Source: Planctomycetaceae bacterium
Lineage (GTDB): Bacteria > Planctomycetota > Planctomycetia > Planctomycetales > Planctomycetaceae
Length of the DNA: 55,262 bases
Assembly: GCA_021732845.1 (NCBI GenBank)
Contig: JAKFUF010000014.1
Span: 1 to 55,262 of the forward strand
Direction: 5' to 3'
This document shows positions 1 to 7,506 of this stretch, piece after piece. The number at the start of each line of letters is the position of its first letter. Within the stretch, counting starts at the first letter, position 1. Below the pieces are notes generated by a model. The model was not told where the DNA came from. It saw nothing but the letters and a program-made list of their open reading frames with translations, and ran no database searches. The position numbers were made by a program, and so were the translations under genes.

Positions 1-2
1 AG

Positions 3-104
3 TCCAACCTAAACGCCTTCATGCAGAGGCTCGCACGGCTCCCCCAGCATGTCATGGCCTTCTTCCAGCACCCCTGCGCCCAATACGCCGCCGAACTTAG
101 GTGA
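3..104 (+). CDS. Possible C-terminal end of a protein entering from the left
   Basis: One plus-strand frame is open from the left edge to a TGA at 102-104 and would encode about 33 residues beginning SNLNAFMQRLARLPQHVMAF. It has no in-window start, so it could be the tail of a truncated gene or a chance open frame. No family is recognised. The antisense frame over the same bases is also open and is equally unconvincing. Between 105 and 295 I see no feature. Confidence 0.2.
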   Translation, partial: SNLNAFMQRLARLPQHVMAFFQHPCAQYAAELR

Positions 105-295
105 TGTTGTTTCAGGCCGAGGTAATATTCCCCCCAATACTCCGTCCAGTGCCCATTCCCGAGTGGGATGTGACCAGTCACAGCGAGAAGTGCAAGCGTC
201 GAGGCGGTCACGCACCCCTTGGAAGTGTCCCATTGAGGGGTGTCCACGCGAAGACTCAGCCGCTTTCGCGAAAACATTCCATCCCATATTCGGCC

Positions 296-673
296 TCAAT
301 ATCGGAGCAACTGGCAGTCGCTCAATTCGAATTCAGAGCCATCGCTGACTCGCAGTTTTCCTTCAATGCCGACACCCCAACGCCGTTGCTGTTGGCTGCA
401 CCACATTTTCCAGACTTCCCACCAGCGCGTGGTGTCACCTCGAAAGGTAAAGCAGCCAAATCGAATCCCATTAGGGGTCACTGCAATTAGGAAGTACGCG
501 AACGATCCCGCCCCCTGCGGCAGGACTTCAAGATCAGTGGATGCGTAGTAGTCCGTGAGCACATCGTCTGGATCCTCCTCGCCGGAAATCTCAACGTAGA
601 TGTAATCCTCCAGCGGTGACTTTACGATAGTGCCGGGGACCGGAATCGTTCCGTCGACCCAGAGCTGCTTCAT
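296..673 (-). CDS. Hypothetical protein, 125 aa
   Basis: Unrecognised soluble protein with no signal peptide or membrane segment. The frame is open upstream to 760, but the ATG at 673 (MKQLWVDGTIPVPG) is the likely start because AGGAG lies seven bases before it. The product is rich in acidic and aromatic residues, with EEDPDD near residue 35 and a tryptophan-rich stretch (WWEVWKMW) near residue 85. The neighbourhood is gene-poor and looks less GC-rich than the core genes. No operon partner is visible. The good ribosome binding site makes this a likely real gene; its function is unknown. Confidence 0.55.
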   Translation of the reverse strand: MKQLWVDGTIPVPGTIVKSPLEDYIYVEISGEEDPDDVLTDYYASTDLEVLPQGAGSFAYFLIAVTPNGIRFGCFTFRGDTTRWWEVWKMWCSQQQRRWGVGIEGKLRVSDGSEFELSDCQLLRY

Positions 674-1002
674 GCCAATTCTCCTATTGGAAAAGGGCGA
701 ATTTGATTCGAGAGAACTGTTCTGGAGTGATCTCGAAAGCTTTCCAGAGGCCGGTATCATCTGTCACTCCGGTCGGATCGACCCAGCTCATACCGGAGTG
801 ATTGCGTCACACCGCCAGCGGATCGCATCGCGGCCCCTGCACCGGCGAGATCGAGACAGGTGTGCCGCGATCTCGCCATTCATAAACTGGTCGTTGGCCA
901 CCATGAGCGACAGCTTCAGGTCCGCGGCCAGCCGCCGCTTGGCAAACTGCGCCTGAGGGACGTGGCTCACGGCCGGGGAAGGCCGTCCTCAATGGACGTG
1001 GC
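674..1002. other. Gap of about 330 bases with a short hairpin
   Basis: Short open frames cover this gap (for example 788-970 on the minus strand), but none has a clear ribosome binding site or family resemblance. A perfect 6 bp stem with a 6-base loop (ACGGCC/GGCCGT, 969-986) lies about 16 bases past the stop of the minus-strand gene that ends at 1003. It could act in transcription termination, although no T-run follows. A phrase GCCACGTCC occurs on both sides of this hairpin. Confidence 0.35.
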
Positions 1003-2493
1003 TTACTTCCAGTAAGCTTTACGATATGCGGCGAAGCGCTCTATGGCGGGCTTCAGCGTGCCATCCGGCCGCATCAACCCGGCATGCGGGAAGCGGTGTG
1101 GCTGCCCGTCGGCAAAGTGTGACCAGAAAACGGCAACCACCGACGGTTTGGCGAGCAGCAGCGGCAGGTAGTTCTCAACCCACTCCGTCTGGGCCTCTTC
1201 GCTGTAGGAGGTCTTCCAGGCACCGGGCTGCACTTCCAGATCCGTGGTGATTTCCAAATCGGGCGTTTGCGCGGAGGGCAGGGCGAGCGTCACCTGCAGA
1301 GGGAGCCCGAGAGTAGACCAAAGGTCGATCATCCGGGAGAAATCGAGCATGTCGCGCAGGGGGGAACTGCGGGGAGAATACCCCACGGCGACTTCCAAGT
1401 TCAGCGCCGAGACACCCAAGCCGGCGCGAATCAGTGCATCGGCAAACTGCAGCGGAGAAAGTTTATGCTGGCCGCGGGCCAGGTACTCTCCCCAAGGCTG
1501 ATCAATGCGGACCACCAGTTGGGCCTCTTCGTCGGCCTTTCGGGCGGTCTCCAGAATTGCAGCCACGAGGGTCAGCCGATTCTCTTCCGTGAGCTGCAGG
1601 GCTCCGCCGCTGTTGCCACGCGCCGCCACCTCCCACAGGCGGATGCGGCTGGAATACCGGGCAACGGCAGTTTCGACGAAATCCTTGATGAAACTTTGCA
1701 AATTCCAGTAGTCATGCGACCATTGTGACAGCCAGTCGGGCAGTCCCCGGGTCGACAGGTCGATCAGAGGACCGCCATTGATCATCAGCCCCTGCGACTG
1801 GCACCAATCGATCTGGGCGTCGTAGGCTTCCCAACGATAGTCGCTTTCGTACGGCTCGACGGCGCGCCATTCGATGGGGACCACCGCACAGTTGAAGGCA
1901 GCGGTGAACGGCTTTTTCCACCCATCGACCGGGATGCTGTCTCCCAGGCCACACCCCAGCGCCGTGGGAAGGTTCGGATACTGCCGGTGCCGGGAGTCGA
2001 GCCGCTGCCGGGTGTAGGCCCGCATCAGCACATCCGCGGCATCACAGGCCCGGGCCAGCGCGCGCTGGGCGACTTCTGAACACTCAGCCAAGACATCCTG
2101 GCTGGAGGCAGCCCTGCCAAACAGTGAGTGTGCCTCCCGCATTGTCGAGGCATATTCCGCCGGAAGAACCATTCCGGCCGCCTGCCAGAGGGCAGCCTGA
2201 TTCCGCACCTGCACAATTTTTCCGCGGGCCAGCTCGACGACGAGGATGTACGGTTGTTCGCGTTCTGGGAGGGAGGCGGTGGTGAGCACGGGGCGGCCCA
2301 AACTCGGAACCGGCCAGCCAACATGCAGTTTGCCACTGTCGGAACAATGCCGCCGGCAGGTGAGAATCCCCTCCTTATATTCGACGCGGGTCGGCCAAAC
2401 GGTCTGGTCCACAGCGCTGAGGTAGGCCCGATGCACTTCGGGCCACTCTCCCAGCATTGCGTCCGGGTGGACGATGAACCGCATGACCCCCAT
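1003..2493 (-). CDS. GH10 (endo-1,4-beta-xylanase)-like TIM-barrel protein
   Basis: A 496-residue protein whose C-terminal two thirds resemble the (beta/alpha)8 barrel of glycoside hydrolase family 10. The characteristic run of strands includes a WRAVEP segment, a DWCQSQGL segment and RIRLWEVAARGN at the place where GH10 enzymes carry the acid/base motif WDVVNE. The expected Asn-Glu reads Ala-Arg here, and the strand that normally ends in the nucleophile (ITELD) reads VTLALP, so both catalytic glutamates appear to be missing. No signal peptide is seen, so it is probably cytoplasmic. The ATG at 2493 has AAGGAAA about six bases upstream. The N-terminal 170 residues are an additional unknown domain. 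It could bind a glycan rather than cleave it; hydrolase activity is doubtful. Confidence 0.6.
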   Translation of the reverse strand: MGVMRFIVHPDAMLGEWPEVHRAYLSAVDQTVWPTRVEYKEGILTCRRHCSDSGKLHVGWPVPSLGRPVLTTASLPEREQPYILVVELARGKIVQVRNQAALWQAAGMVLPAEYASTMREAHSLFGRAASSQDVLAECSEVAQRALARACDAADVLMRAYTRQRLDSRHRQYPNLPTALGCGLGDSIPVDGWKKPFTAAFNCAVVPIEWRAVEPYESDYRWEAYDAQIDWCQSQGLMINGGPLIDLSTRGLPDWLSQWSHDYWNLQSFIKDFVETAVARYSSRIRLWEVAARGNSGGALQLTEENRLTLVAAILETARKADEEAQLVVRIDQPWGEYLARGQHKLSPLQFADALIRAGLGVSALNLEVAVGYSPRSSPLRDMLDFSRMIDLWSTLGLPLQVTLALPSAQTPDLEITTDLEVQPGAWKTSYSEEAQTEWVENYLPLLLAKPSVVAVFWSHFADGQPHRFPHAGLMRPDGTLKPAIERFAAYRKAYWK

Positions 2494-2842
2494 AGCTTTT
2501 CCTTACGAGCCGCGAACGGCAAATTCCTTCATCTGACTCGATGTGTCGGCCAATGGCGAGCAGAATGCCCGCTGTTGTCGCGCGCTCAATTTCGCATCTT
2601 ACAGTTGCGCCGACAGGCGTTGCAACTGCCAGTCGTAACAGCGGCAAGCCCGGCCAGTTTTTGAAGATCGTGAAGCCCATCGTCAACCGACGCCTGCGGG
2701 AGGCCGGCCACCTTCCACCCTCAATCTGGCATGTTGATGTTGAGCGGTTTCTCCGAATTCCGCGGTTCGCTCAAGGCGAAATGAAGGGGACGGCACCACA
2801 AAGGAGGCCGAGATTCGCCGCAGAAGCAAAAGCGTGTGCCAC
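2494..2842. other. Gap of 349 bases with a hairpin
   Basis: No convincing gene. An imperfect stem-loop at 2603-2627 pairs AGTTGC with GCAACT and an inner GCC with GGC around a GACA loop, leaving a small bulge. It lies downstream of the DnaA-family gene and upstream of the GH10-like gene, both on the minus strand, so it may be a terminator or processing site between them. A single poor DnaA-box-like sequence (7 of 9 bases) occurs near 2849, which is not enough to call an origin. Confidence 0.3.
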
Positions 2843-3856
2843 CTATTGTGGATCCGTTCCCAGCAGCTTTCGCACCTGCGCCAGGTGAATGCGGAGTTCC
2901 GGGTCCGCCTCCATCCGCTCACGACACCGGTCGCAGGCGTGGACCACCGTGCTGTGATTGCGGTTGTAGAACTTGCCGATTTTCTCGAGGCCCGCTCCGG
3001 TCAGTTCCCGCGACAAGAGCATCGCGGCCTGGCGGGGGAGCATCACCTGCTGTGACCGGACCGGCGACCGCAGCGCCGCCAGGGTCACGCCGAATTGGCG
3101 GGCCACGGCGCGGGCAATGTCTCCCAGATGAATCGTCGCGGGGCGAACCTCGGCGGCCAGCACCTGCTGGATCAGCGGCACCTGAATGATGCTGTCAGCC
3201 CGCCGCGCCCGCTGGTCCAGTTGCAGCAGCAGCCCCTGCAATTCACGGGGCGAGACCGGCATCTCGCGGGCGAGATGCGCGGCGGCGGCGGGTGGCAGCG
3301 GGATCTGGTGCGCGGCGGCAAAGTGTTCCAGCAGGCTCTGCCGGCTCGATTCCTCGGGCATCCGCATCAGGACGGGGACGCCGCCGCGAAAGCGGCTGAC
3401 CAGCTTGGGCAGAAAGTCAATCAATTCTCCGGGCGATTTCCGGCAGGTCCACAGCACGCGGCCACCGTGGGCCGCCAGTTCATCCACCAGGGTCAGCAGT
3501 TGCTGCTGTGTCGGCAGGCGGCCTTCCAGCGCCTGCAGATCCTCCACAACCAGCGCGTCCAATTCGCGGTAGCTGTTCTGGAACTGCCGGACACCACGGG
3601 CAGCACTGGCGGCGGCGAGTTCTGCCGCGAATTCGCTGGCGTCCACATGCCTCAGTTTCAACTCGCGGGCACCCCGCAGCAGGCGAACCCCGTGGCGGAC
3701 AAGGTGCGACTTGCCGATGCCCGAAGAGCCATAGATATAGACGGCGGGTCCCGCGGTTTTCCGTTCGGCCCAGGCGACGACAGCCGTATAAGCCAGCCGG
3801 TTTTCCGGCAGGATCAGCAGTTTTTCGGAGGTGACGGTGTCGTGCAGGCGAGCCAC
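2843..3856 (-). CDS. DnaA-family AAA+ ATPase with DnaA domain IV
   Basis: A 337-residue protein with the nucleotide-binding domain III and DNA-binding domain IV of the replication initiator DnaA. Walker A is GSSGIGKS (43-50). Walker B is VVED (103-106), where classical DnaA has IDD. An arginine-finger context (LVSRF) and a sensor II arginine (SPRELQG) are present. Near residues 293-307 the DnaA signature reads IGKFYNRNHSTVVHA, the helix-turn-helix that contacts DnaA boxes. Domains I and II are absent or extremely short, so contact with DnaB and partners must differ. The GTG start at 3856 has an in-frame stop 18 bases upstream and no clear Shine-Dalgarno. No dnaN neighbour or DnaA-box cluster is seen, so it could be the chromosomal DnaA of this lineage or a paralogue used as a regulator. 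Confidence 0.8.
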   Translation of the reverse strand: MARLHDTVTSEKLLILPENRLAYTAVVAWAERKTAGPAVYIYGSSGIGKSHLVRHGVRLLRGARELKLRHVDASEFAAELAAASAARGVRQFQNSYRELDALVVEDLQALEGRLPTQQQLLTLVDELAAHGGRVLWTCRKSPGELIDFLPKLVSRFRGGVPVLMRMPEESSRQSLLEHFAAAHQIPLPPAAAAHLAREMPVSPRELQGLLLQLDQRARRADSIIQVPLIQQVLAAEVRPATIHLGDIARAVARQFGVTLAALRSPVRSQQVMLPRQAAMLLSRELTGAGLEKIGKFYNRNHSTVVHACDRCRERMEADPELRIHLAQVRKLLGTDPQ

Positions 3857-3995
3857 GGAAAACCGAACTGGCTGTCAATCACTGGGCGATCACGCATATC
3901 TTGGCACAAACTCAAGCCTTCTGATTGAAGCAGTTTAGCGAATTCCTTCGCAAAATGAGAACCGATTCGGCCCACAAACCGGCAAAACGCTGGAT

Positions 3996-4023
3996 TTGAC
4001 TCAGGCAGTCGATCTGCTAAACT
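3996..4023 (+). promoter_or_regulatory. Candidate sigma-70 type promoter for rpsU
   Basis: TTGACT (3996-4001) and TAAACT (4018-4023) are separated by 16 bases and match the -35 and -10 consensus at five and four of six positions. They point at the S21 gene, whose start lies about 97 bases downstream. This is a consensus match by eye only. Confidence 0.4.
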
Positions 4024-4119
4024 TCTCGGTTCGCTGTGTTCGCCCGCGGAGGGTGTCGGCGAAGGATGTCTGGGCCTGAACTGGAGGGTCCGTGATGGTA
4101 TCGGCCAAAGGAGAAATTT

Positions 4120-4314
4120 GTGGTCAAGTTGCGTCTGCGTGAGCGCGAGTCGATTCAAGAAGCGGTGCGTCGTTTTCGGAAGCTGGTCGAACATAGCGGC
4201 ATCAAGAAGGAAATGCGTCGCCGCGAGTTCTATGAAAAGCCCAGCGACAAGCGCCGCCGTGCTCGTCGTCGTGCAGAACGCCGGGCCCGCATGGCTCGTC
4301 TCCCAGTGGTCTGA
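4120..4314 (+). CDS. rpsU: 30S ribosomal protein bS21
   Basis: A 64-residue, strongly basic protein that starts [20 protein letters not shown] and ends in an arginine-rich tail, typical of bS21. The protein sits on the small-subunit platform near the 3' end of 16S rRNA and helps base-pairing with the Shine-Dalgarno region. The GTG start is supported by AAAGGAG six bases upstream. It is monocistronic here and divergent from the DnaA-family gene, with 263 bases between them. Length and composition match the family well and nothing is missing. Confidence 0.96.
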   Translation: MVKLRLRERESIQEAVRRFRKLVEHSGIKKEMRRREFYEKPSDKRRRARRRAERRARMARLPVV

Positions 4315-4716
4315 GAGTTTCGCAAGATCCAGACCAGCCGCAACAGATCCCGCAGATTGAAACTGGGCGAAATCCGCGATTCCCATCGTCGGAATTCGCC
4401 CGCTGCGTTTGGCCCTTCAGAAATTTTGTGCCGGAACGCTTACACGGGATTGCTCGCCGTCGAACAAGCCGTCGAACAAGCTCATTTGTAGCGGCACGGC
4501 GCAAGCCGTCCGGTGATGAATTTCCCACTGCGTGGGCATTCACCGGGGGGGGGCTCGCGCCGGCTCAAGTTGGTGCTTCCTTCTTCAACTTGAAATACTG
4601 GCCAGCCTTCAGGCTCCTCGAATGATTTCTGGCGGCAATTCGGCAGTTCAGGTATGCTCCTGCCAGAGACGCCGTAATGTCCTGTTCGTTGACCCCATTC
4701 CAAGCAGTTGCCCGTC
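4315..4716. other. Gap of about 400 bases containing a palindromic repeat
   Basis: No gene is visible between rpsU and the dehydratase gene. The gap holds a 12-base direct duplication (GTCGAACAAGCC type, 4457-4482), the long imperfect palindrome described separately at 4492-4575, and a short inverted repeat CAAGTTG/CAACTTG (4564-4590). Confidence 0.5.
4492..4575. repeat. Imperfect palindromic intergenic repeat
   Basis: A core hairpin has a 7 bp outer stem (CCGGTGA 4510-4516 with TCACCGG 4540-4546) and a 5 bp inner stem (CCCAC/GTGGG) closed by TGC. The flanks extend the palindrome imperfectly: GGCGCAAGCC on the left faces GGGCTCGCGCC on the right, together with a run of nine G. From memory, Planctomycete genomes carry many intergenic palindromes of this type. 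No second full copy exists in this window, so dispersal is inferred. Confidence 0.5.
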
Positions 4717-5220
4717 ATGCCTCCCCCTGTCCTGTACGACCTCAGCGGCATCGATTTCAGCCGCCCCGTGTTTGACATTGAGGCGATTCGCCGCGTCAAC
4801 CCGCAGCGGAACCAGATGGAGCAGCTCACGGCGGTGGTCTATGTCGACACCGTGAACCATGGTGTCGTGGGCTATAAGGACATCACCGAGAATGAGTTCT
4901 GGGTGCCCGGCCACATGCCCGGGTTTCCACTGATGCCTGGCGTCATCATGTGCGAATGCGCCGCTCAACTCGCCTCGTTCTACGCGCAGAAATATAAACT
5001 GCTCGGCGGCGATTTCGTCGGCTTTGGCGGCATGGACGACATCAAGTTTCGTGGTCCGATCTTTCCGCCATCCCGGTTGATTCTGCTCGCCAAGATGAAG
5101 GAGCTGCGCACAGGCCGCCGTGCATTGTTCGACTTCCAGGGCATCGTCGAAGACCGAATCGTCTTCAGCGGCACCATGACGGGCGTGCCGATTCATCGGG
5201 AGAAGAGCCGCGCGGAGTGA
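4717..5220 (+). CDS. FabZ-type (3R)-hydroxyacyl-ACP dehydratase
   Basis: A 167-residue hot-dog-fold protein. The FabZ active-site block is clear: GHMPGFPLMPGVIMCE places the catalytic His at 66 and Glu at 80, the same 14-residue spacing as in FabZ. It would dehydrate 3-hydroxyacyl-ACP during fatty acid elongation in the cytoplasm. The N-terminus is slightly longer than in E. coli FabZ and continues into a DFSRPVFDIEAI segment. ATG 4717 is chosen; an in-frame TTG at 4708 is an alternative, and neither has a strong ribosome binding site. A KAS III-type synthase lies immediately downstream in convergent orientation, which suggests linked lipid roles, although the family also includes FabA and polyketide dehydratases. 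Confidence 0.82.
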   Translation: MPPPVLYDLSGIDFSRPVFDIEAIRRVNPQRNQMEQLTAVVYVDTVNHGVVGYKDITENEFWVPGHMPGFPLMPGVIMCECAAQLASFYAQKYKLLGGDFVGFGGMDDIKFRGPIFPPSRLILLAKMKELRTGRRALFDFQGIVEDRIVFSGTMTGVPIHREKSRAE

Positions 5221-5255
5221 GGCTGGCCAGTGTGGCTGACCAGTGTGGCCGGACC

Positions 5256-6302
5256 TCACCACTCGAACCCCAGCATGATCGAATTGAGTCCGCTGCCGAT
5301 TCCCAAAAAGGCGACACGATCGCCTTTTTGGACGTGACCTTGTTCGACCCCCATCGCCGCGGTCAAGGGCAAGGCGGCGGCACCGGTATTGCCCAGGAAA
5401 TCGACGGTGGAAAAGTCGATTTCCTGTTTCAACCCCAGCCGTTCATACAGCAGTTTGCGATGTGCCCGCCCAACCTGATGGGTGAACGCCTTGTCGACAT
5501 CGGCATTCTCCCATTCCAGCACGCGGCGGGCGTCGTCCCAGGTGACCGCGGCCAGGTTGACTCCGGCATGCAGCAGGGCTTCGGAATCGGTCTGCATCCG
5601 CGGGCGGTCATCTCCGTAGGTGGCGGTCTCAACGCCTCCGGCACACAGTTCGTGAGCCGTTGTGTCGGCACGGCAGGCACCACCCAGCAGCTTATGGCCG
5701 GTGTGGCTCAGATCCCGATGGCACAGCACAATCGCCGCCGAACCTGACCCGATCGTGAGTGAGGCAAACGCCAGCTTCACATCCTTGCGCGTCGTGTCTG
5801 GGTTGTCGCGCAGCGTGGCGATGGTGCCCTCGACCAGATCGCGCCCCACTTCCGTGCCCACCAGAATCCCCGCCCGTACCTGGCCCAGTTCGATCATGTT
5901 CGCCAGCACCAGAATTCCGTTCAGCAGCCCGAGGCAGGCGTTGCTCACGTCCAACACAATGGCCGTGCCCGGCAAATTGAGTGCGTGATGCACGCCGCTG
6001 GCGGTTGCCGGCTCCAACTGGTCGCGGCAAACCGAACCATGAATCAACAGGCCAATGTCCTCTGGCCGAAGTTTCGAGGCGGCGAGTGCTTTGGCGGCCG
6101 TCTGGGCGCTGATGGTGCCCGGCAGCGTCCCGCGATCCCAATACCGTCGCTCGCGAATGCCCGTCATCAATTCCAGCCGCCCGGCGGGCAGACCCAGGCG
6201 GTCGTAAACCGGTGCCAGTTGGTCTTCGATGTCGGCGGACGACAGCACATGCGGCGGCAGGGTGTAAGCCAGGGCCTCCAGACAAACATTCTCGTACCGC
6301 AT
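5256..6302 (-). CDS. 3-oxoacyl-ACP synthase III (KAS III/FabH-type) condensing enzyme
   Basis: A thiolase-fold enzyme of 348 residues from the chosen ATG at 6302, which has GGGGA seven bases upstream. The frame extends to an ATG at 6338 without a ribosome binding site. The KAS III catalytic triad is visible: Cys123 in VSNACLG, His275 in AFTHQVG and Asn305 in FLGNTGA. The glycine-rich C-terminal loop (GIGSGLNS) is also present. It would catalyse decarboxylative or acyl-acyl condensation. FabH initiates fatty acid synthesis with acetyl-CoA, while relatives such as OleA condense two long chains. No oleBCD genes are adjacent and the only lipid gene nearby is the convergent dehydratase, so the substrate remains open. 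Confidence 0.85.
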   Translation of the reverse strand: MRYENVCLEALAYTLPPHVLSSADIEDQLAPVYDRLGLPAGRLELMTGIRERRYWDRGTLPGTISAQTAAKALAASKLRPEDIGLLIHGSVCRDQLEPATASGVHHALNLPGTAIVLDVSNACLGLLNGILVLANMIELGQVRAGILVGTEVGRDLVEGTIATLRDNPDTTRKDVKLAFASLTIGSGSAAIVLCHRDLSHTGHKLLGGACRADTTAHELCAGGVETATYGDDRPRMQTDSEALLHAGVNLAAVTWDDARRVLEWENADVDKAFTHQVGRAHRKLLYERLGLKQEIDFSTVDFLGNTGAAALPLTAAMGVEQGHVQKGDRVAFLGIGSGLNSIMLGFEW

Positions 6303-6631
6303 CACCGTTCCCCAAGCCGCCCAGATCCACCGTCGCATGTCCGCGCAGGCACCAGGGATCGCGAATCAACTGTTTACTGACGTTTCCGACAAAAGTCCCG
6401 TCTCTGAATTCGATGGAATTTCAAATTTCAGATTTCAAATTTCACAGTAAAATGCTTTGTCGCAGCATCCACACCGCAGGGCAACAGTTACGTTCGCACC
6501 CTTGAAGCTCAGTCGACAGTTCGGTGTGGCTGCACAGACTGTGAAATTTGAGATTTTAAATTGGCTTTTGTCGGACACGTCTTTACTAACCTTAAGAGTA
6601 TTACAGAGGCCGTCGATTGCCCAAAATCGCC
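6303..6631. repeat. Gene-free gap with AT-rich inverted repeat
   Basis: Two arms, 6424-6447 and 6539-6562, form an imperfect inverted repeat (21 of 24 positions) around about 90 bases. The arms are built from alternating AAATTT and GAAATC units. The 24 bases at 6422-6445 recur exactly, as reverse complement, at 21291-21314 inside another intergenic repeat. No open frame with a ribosome binding site is seen, so this is best read as a member of the dispersed repeat family in this genome. Confidence 0.6.
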
Positions 6632-7204
6632 TCAAACTTCGACGACGATGGTGAGCGAGCCGGTGGCTGGATCCTCGGTCAGCTCCTTGATCTGACCAAT
6701 CTGCGCGGCGCGCTGCTTCAGCGCTTCCGCCGTGACCCGGTTCACCGCTTCGTCGAGTTCCCGCCGTACGTCGCCCAGCACCCCTTCAAGCCGGTTGGTC
6801 GCCTGCTCCTGGAGCACCTGCTTGCGCTTATCGAACTGTTTGTCCAGTTCCTGCTTGACTTCTTTCCGCAAGTTCTCTTCGGCCATCGCCTTCTGGGCCG
6901 CGGTCCAGTCCGAATCGCCGCGTCCCTGCCGCAGGCCTTCCAGTTCAATCTCGGTCTCCGTCTCCGCGCGGACCGTCACGGTTCCAGTCGCCACATCGAC
7001 ACTGATGGTGACGCCATCTTCCACCCGCGACAGGACGTTCGCTTTTCGCTCGAAGCCACGGCGGACGAGTTCCTGCGCCAGCAGTTCCGCCATCTGGTCT
7101 TGAGGGAGAATTCCCAAGACTTCCAGTTGGGTCGAGACATGGTCACTGGCGCGAACGACTCGGTTCACGGATTCTCGAACGCGGATGCGGTAGGCGCGGC
7201 TCAT
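6632..7204 (-). CDS. Conserved-looking hypothetical protein, 190 aa, with charged coiled coil
   Basis: The likely start is ATG 7204 (MSRAYRIRVRESVNRVVRASD); the frame runs up to 7267 but the extra residues look non-coding. The protein has an N-terminal alpha/beta region with RGFERKANVLSRVEDGVTIS, a VDVATGTVTVRAE strand pair, a long charged helical stretch (about residues 95-160, KKEVKQELDKQFDK type), and a short C-terminal hydrophobic strand. There is no signal peptide. I have an uncertain memory of similar small proteins next to MoxR/vWA or FtsH-type ATPases in other bacteria, but no such partner is present here. Function unknown. Confidence 0.6.
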   Translation of the reverse strand: MSRAYRIRVRESVNRVVRASDHVSTQLEVLGILPQDQMAELLAQELVRRGFERKANVLSRVEDGVTISVDVATGTVTVRAETETEIELEGLRQGRGDSDWTAAQKAMAEENLRKEVKQELDKQFDKRKQVLQEQATNRLEGVLGDVRRELDEAVNRVTAEALKQRAAQIGQIKELTEDPATGSLTIVVEV

Positions 7205-7318
7205 AGTCGATCGACCTGCAAACGGGGACACAACGGCAGATGTGGCCATTATACCAGCCACGGTCAATCCCGGTCAGGTGACTGCGGGAACGCGGCGGAA
7301 TGCGGAATGCCGCTCTGG

Positions 7319-7347
7319 TTGACATCCACGGAACGCACTCTGATACT
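7319..7347 (+). promoter_or_regulatory. Strong consensus promoter upstream of an early terminator
   Basis: A perfect -35 hexamer TTGACA (7319-7324) is followed after 17 bases by GATACT (7342-7347), a four-of-six match to the -10 consensus. Transcription would start near 7354 and run into the terminator at 7373-7398, giving a transcript of about 45 nt unless it reads through to the methyltransferase gene. Confidence 0.5.
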
Positions 7348-7372
7348 TTGGAGAATATTCTTTGGATCCAAG

Positions 7373-7398
7373 AAGGGTCGCCGTGGCGGCCCTTTTTT
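7373..7398 (+). terminator. Rho-independent terminator (possible attenuator)
   Basis: AAGGGTCGCC pairs with GGCGGCCCTT (7373-7394, one G-T pair) and is followed directly by a run of six T to 7398. This is the clearest intrinsic terminator in the window. No plus-strand gene lies upstream of it before the divergent gene, so it most likely ends a short leader or small RNA made from the promoter at 7319. Confidence 0.7.
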
Positions 7399-7506
7399 GT
7401 TTGAGTGGCCCCAAACCTGCAAAACAGACAATTCCAGCGCACCATCCGACCGTTTTGAGTGTCCCGAAAGCACTGGCTGTCACGTGTTGGAACCAAGCGA
7501 GTTGAA

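Noticed and set aside
788-992. Two overlapping 60-codon minus frames
   Set aside because: No ribosome binding site and no family; too short to support alone.
2846-2860. DnaA-box-like sequence near the DnaA-family gene
   Set aside because: Only seven of nine bases match and it is alone; no cluster, AT-rich unwinding region or skew evidence was seen.
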